Below, one piece after another: positions 5,132 through 7,074 of a stretch of DNA of 7,074 nucleotides (positions are counted from its first letter, which is position 1; every line of letters begins with the position of its first letter). Below the pieces are notes generated by a model, which did no database searches, was not told where the DNA came from, and saw nothing but the letters and a program-made list of their open reading frames with translations. The stretch is from Phyllobacteriaceae bacterium (GTDB lineage: Bacteria; Pseudomonadota; Alphaproteobacteria; Rhizobiales; Devosiaceae), in contig JAAZLP010000114.1 of NCBI GenBank assembly GCA_012799265.1, positions 1-7,074 on the forward strand, given 5' to 3'. The translations under genes and the position numbers were made by a program.

Positions 5132-6505
5132 ATGACCCCTACCGTCCCACGCCATATCGCCGTCATCGATATCGGCAAGACCAACGCCAAGGTCGTGCTC
5201 GTCCGGAGCAGCACCGGCACGCAGGTTGCGGCCCTTAGCAAGGCGAACAGTGTTCGCCGCGACGGGCCATATCCGCATGCAGATGTGGACATGCTCTGGG
5301 GTTTCATTCTCGACAGCCTTAGCGCCCTACATCGCGAACATGGCGTCGACGGCATTTCCATCACCACCCATGGCGCCACGGGGGCGTTGATCTCGGGGGA
5401 CAGACTGGCCCTGCCCGTGCTGGACTACGAGTTCGACGGGCCGGAACAGACCGCCGAAGACTACGCACAGGTCCGCCCCGATTTCGCCGAGACCCTTTCT
5501 CCTAAACTGCCGCTGGGTCTCAATCTCGGGGCACAGTTTTTCTGGCAATCGCGGGTTTTCCCTGACGACTTTGCTCGCGTCACCGCGCTCTTACCCTACG
5601 CCCAATATTGGGCATGGAGATTGACAGGGGTGTTCGCCAGCGAAGTCACCTCGCTCGGCTGTCACACCGACCTCTGGCGACCTGAGCGTGGCGATTACTC
5701 CAGCCTTGTCGACGTCATGGGTTGGCGGAGCCTTTTCCCACCAATCAAGCCTGCCGCCTCGGTCATCGGAACATTGCTGCCGGAAATCGCCACCGCAACA
5801 GGCCTCCCGACCACGATCCCCGTCACCTGCGGCATTCACGATTCGAACGCCTCCCTGCTCCCGCACCTTGGCCAACATGAAACCCCATTCTCGGTGATTT
5901 CCGCCGGGACCTGGACCATTGTGATGACGGTCGGCGGCGCGACCGGCGCGCTCGACCCGGCGCGCGACAGTCTTGCCAATGTCGATGCCCATGGCCGCGC
6001 CGTGCCGACGGCCCGCTTCATGGGGGGCCGTGAATTCGACTTGTTGGTGCCCGAGATTGCCGAGCCAACAGAAGCCGATATCGCCCATGCCATCGCCAAA
6101 GACATTCAGGTGCTTCCAAGCTTCATTCCCGGCGTAGGGCCGGTTGGCGACCGAACTGGCCGGTGGACCGCAGATCCCGATATCTTGACCGCAGGCCAGC
6201 GCACGGCAGTCGCTTCCCTCTACCTTGCCCTGATGGCCCGTAGCTGTCTTGACCTTTGCGGCCTCGGCCGGTCGATCACGCTCGAGGGACCACTCGCCCG
6301 CAACCGGCTCTTTGCCGCTGCTCTGGCGTCGCTGAGCGGTGTTCCCGTTCATCCCTCCGGCGACAGCACCGGAACCAGCCTCGGCGCAAGCCTGTTGTTT
6401 GGGGGAGCTCTGCCTCAGACAGAGGGCAGAAATGCAGTTCGCCCGCTGCACATGGAAGGCTTTGACGACTATGTAGCAAGGTGGCGCCAGCGTGTGGCGT
6501 CCTGA
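5132..6505 (+). CDS. FGGY-family carbohydrate kinase (rhamnulokinase/RhaK-like)
   Basis: This predicted ATP-dependent cytosolic sugar kinase has the two actin-like FGGY domains in 457 residues. Visible sites are the N-terminal phosphate-1 loop VIDIGKTNAKVVLV (11-24), SITTHGATGALI (76-87), and the catalytic-base region CGIHDSNASL with Asp237. The phosphate-2 motif is ISAGTWTIVM (256-265), and the C-terminal adenosine-binding block has EGPLARNRLF (385-394) and GTSLGAS (414-420). The GGREFDLL segment (298-305) and the DIGKTNAKVVLV opening resemble, from memory, kinases annotated as rhamnulokinase RhaK in rhizobia. L-fuculose or another ketose is an alternative, so I give no gene symbol. No transporter, isomerase or aldolase gene for a sugar lies in the window. 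ATG 5132 is the only start before the first motif and lacks a Shine-Dalgarno sequence. The ndh-like gene follows after 22 bp. Confidence 0.92.
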   Translation: MTPTVPRHIAVIDIGKTNAKVVLVRSSTGTQVAALSKANSVRRDGPYPHADVDMLWGFILDSLSALHREHGVDGISITTHGATGALISGDRLALPVLDYEFDGPEQTAEDYAQVRPDFAETLSPKLPLGLNLGAQFFWQSRVFPDDFARVTALLPYAQYWAWRLTGVFASEVTSLGCHTDLWRPERGDYSSLVDVMGWRSLFPPIKPAASVIGTLLPEIATATGLPTTIPVTCGIHDSNASLLPHLGQHETPFSVISAGTWTIVMTVGGATGALDPARDSLANVDAHGRAVPTARFMGGREFDLLVPEIAEPTEADIAHAIAKDIQVLPSFIPGVGPVGDRTGRWTADPDILTAGQRTAVASLYLALMARSCLDLCGLGRSITLEGPLARNRLFAAALASLSGVPVHPSGDSTGTSLGASLLFGGALPQTEGRNAVRPLHMEGFDDYVARWRQRVAS

Positions 6506-6516
6506 CGACCACTCAT

Positions 6517-6521
6517 AGGAG
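6517..6521 (+). promoter_or_regulatory. Ribosome binding site of the type II NADH dehydrogenase gene
   Basis: AGGAG ends 6 bases before ATG 6528, a textbook Shine-Dalgarno sequence and spacing. It is the strongest ribosome site in the window and contrasts with the preceding kinase, which has none. Confidence 0.8.
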
Positions 6522-6527
6522 CCTCAT

Positions 6528-7074
6528 ATGTCCAGCAACAAGCACCGCGTCGTCATCGTCGGCGGCGGTTTTGGCGGTTTGCTGGCAGCGAAGTCCTTGA
6601 AAGACGCAGATGTCGAAATCGTTCTGATTGATCGGCGCAATCATCATCTGTTTCAGCCGCTCCTCTATCAGGTCGCAACAGCGGCTCTAAGCCCCTCCGA
6701 AATTGCCTGGCCGATCCGCCACGTTCTTCGAAAGCAAACAAATGTGCGCGTGCTGATGGCGACCGTCGTCGGCGTCAACACCGATCAGCGCACTGTCTTG
6801 CTGGAAGACGGCTCGAGCGTAGCTTACGACAGCCTCGTTCTGGCGACCGGCGCCCAGCACGCCTATTTCGGCCACGACGAATGGGAAGCCTTCGCGCCCG
6901 GCCTCAAGACAGTCGAAGACGCCACGGCGATCCGCCGCAAGCTGCTGGTTTCCCTCGAGGCTGCGGAACGCGAAACCGATCCTGACCGGCGCCGCGCCCT
7001 TCTCACCTTTGCGATTATCGGCGCCGGCCCGACAGGCGTCGAAATGGCCGGCGCGATCATTGAGCTCGGCAGGG
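6528..7074 (+). CDS. ndh: Type II NADH dehydrogenase (NDH-2), 3' partial
   Basis: The open frame begins MSSNKHRVVIVGGGFGGLL and runs off the window after 182 codons; the full protein is usually about 400-450 residues. The first Rossmann motif for FAD is VVIVGGGFGG (8-17), with an acidic residue (Asp35) ending its second strand. The family block NHHLFQPLLYQVATAALSP (38-56) and a YDSLVLATGA segment follow. The second, NAD(H)-binding fold begins at AIIGAGPTGVEMAGAI near the window end. NDH-2 is a peripheral inner-membrane flavoprotein that passes electrons from NADH to quinone without pumping protons. FQPLLYQVA and GPTGVE distinguish it from other pyridine nucleotide-disulfide oxidoreductases. 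Only 22 bp separate it from the kinase, so the two are probably co-transcribed. The C-terminal membrane-binding part cannot be assessed. Confidence 0.94.
   Translation, partial: MSSNKHRVVIVGGGFGGLLAAKSLKDADVEIVLIDRRNHHLFQPLLYQVATAALSPSEIAWPIRHVLRKQTNVRVLMATVVGVNTDQRTVLLEDGSSVAYDSLVLATGAQHAYFGHDEWEAFAPGLKTVEDATAIRRKLLVSLEAAERETDPDRRRALLTFAIIGAGPTGVEMAGAIIELGR

Noticed and set aside
5591..6451. 286-residue minus-strand open frame inside the sugar kinase gene
   Set aside because: The plus-strand kinase has catalytic motifs throughout. The opposite frame has no domain, no ribosome site and a composition typical of antisense shadows.

Overview
The window looks like ordinary, GC-rich alphaproteobacterial chromosome, most likely Hyphomicrobiales (rhizobial order) and possibly near Devosiaceae. 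This placement is an inference from protein character and gene neighbourhood, not from a marker gene. I see no mobile element, CRISPR array, tRNA, rRNA or prophage gene, and no convincing new multi-gene system. The most interesting signals are regulatory.

Layout. (1) Positions 1-713 (+): the end of an exported protein of the DUF6683 type, whose 5' end is cut by the window edge and whose signal peptide carries a twin arginine. (2) 710-1732 (-): cobT. Divergently from it, 1800-2645 (+): cobS. These two carry out the lower-ligand steps of cobalamin (B12) biosynthesis: CobT activates dimethylbenzimidazole to alpha-ribazole phosphate, and membrane-bound CobS joins it to adenosylcobinamide-GDP. (3) 2712-3398 (+): a membrane-anchored retropepsin-like aspartic protease with an intact DTGAS motif. 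(4) 3395-4423 (-): dusA, a tRNA dihydrouridine synthase that apparently starts at TTG. (5) 4609-5058 (+): an ATP-binding-type universal stress protein. Its 185-bp upstream gap holds a near-perfect FNR/FixK box placed about 41 bp ahead of the predicted transcription start. (6) 5132-6505 (+): an FGGY sugar kinase most like rhizobial rhamnulokinase/RhaK-type proteins. It has no recognisable Shine-Dalgarno sequence and a strong hairpin just ahead of its start. (7) 6528-7074 (+): the N-terminal 182 codons of a type II NADH dehydrogenase, running off the window 22 bp after the kinase.

How they work together. cobT and cobS form one functional unit. The usp-kinase-ndh run is same-strand and tightly spaced, so oxygen-controlled transcription from the usp promoter could in principle reach a sugar kinase and a non-proton-pumping respiratory dehydrogenase; this is a hypothesis. 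Both convergent gene junctions (710-713 and 3395-3398) use the same arrangement, in which one CTAG palindrome supplies the TAG stop codons of both strands. Genes are packed tightly and no non-coding stretch exceeds 300 bases.
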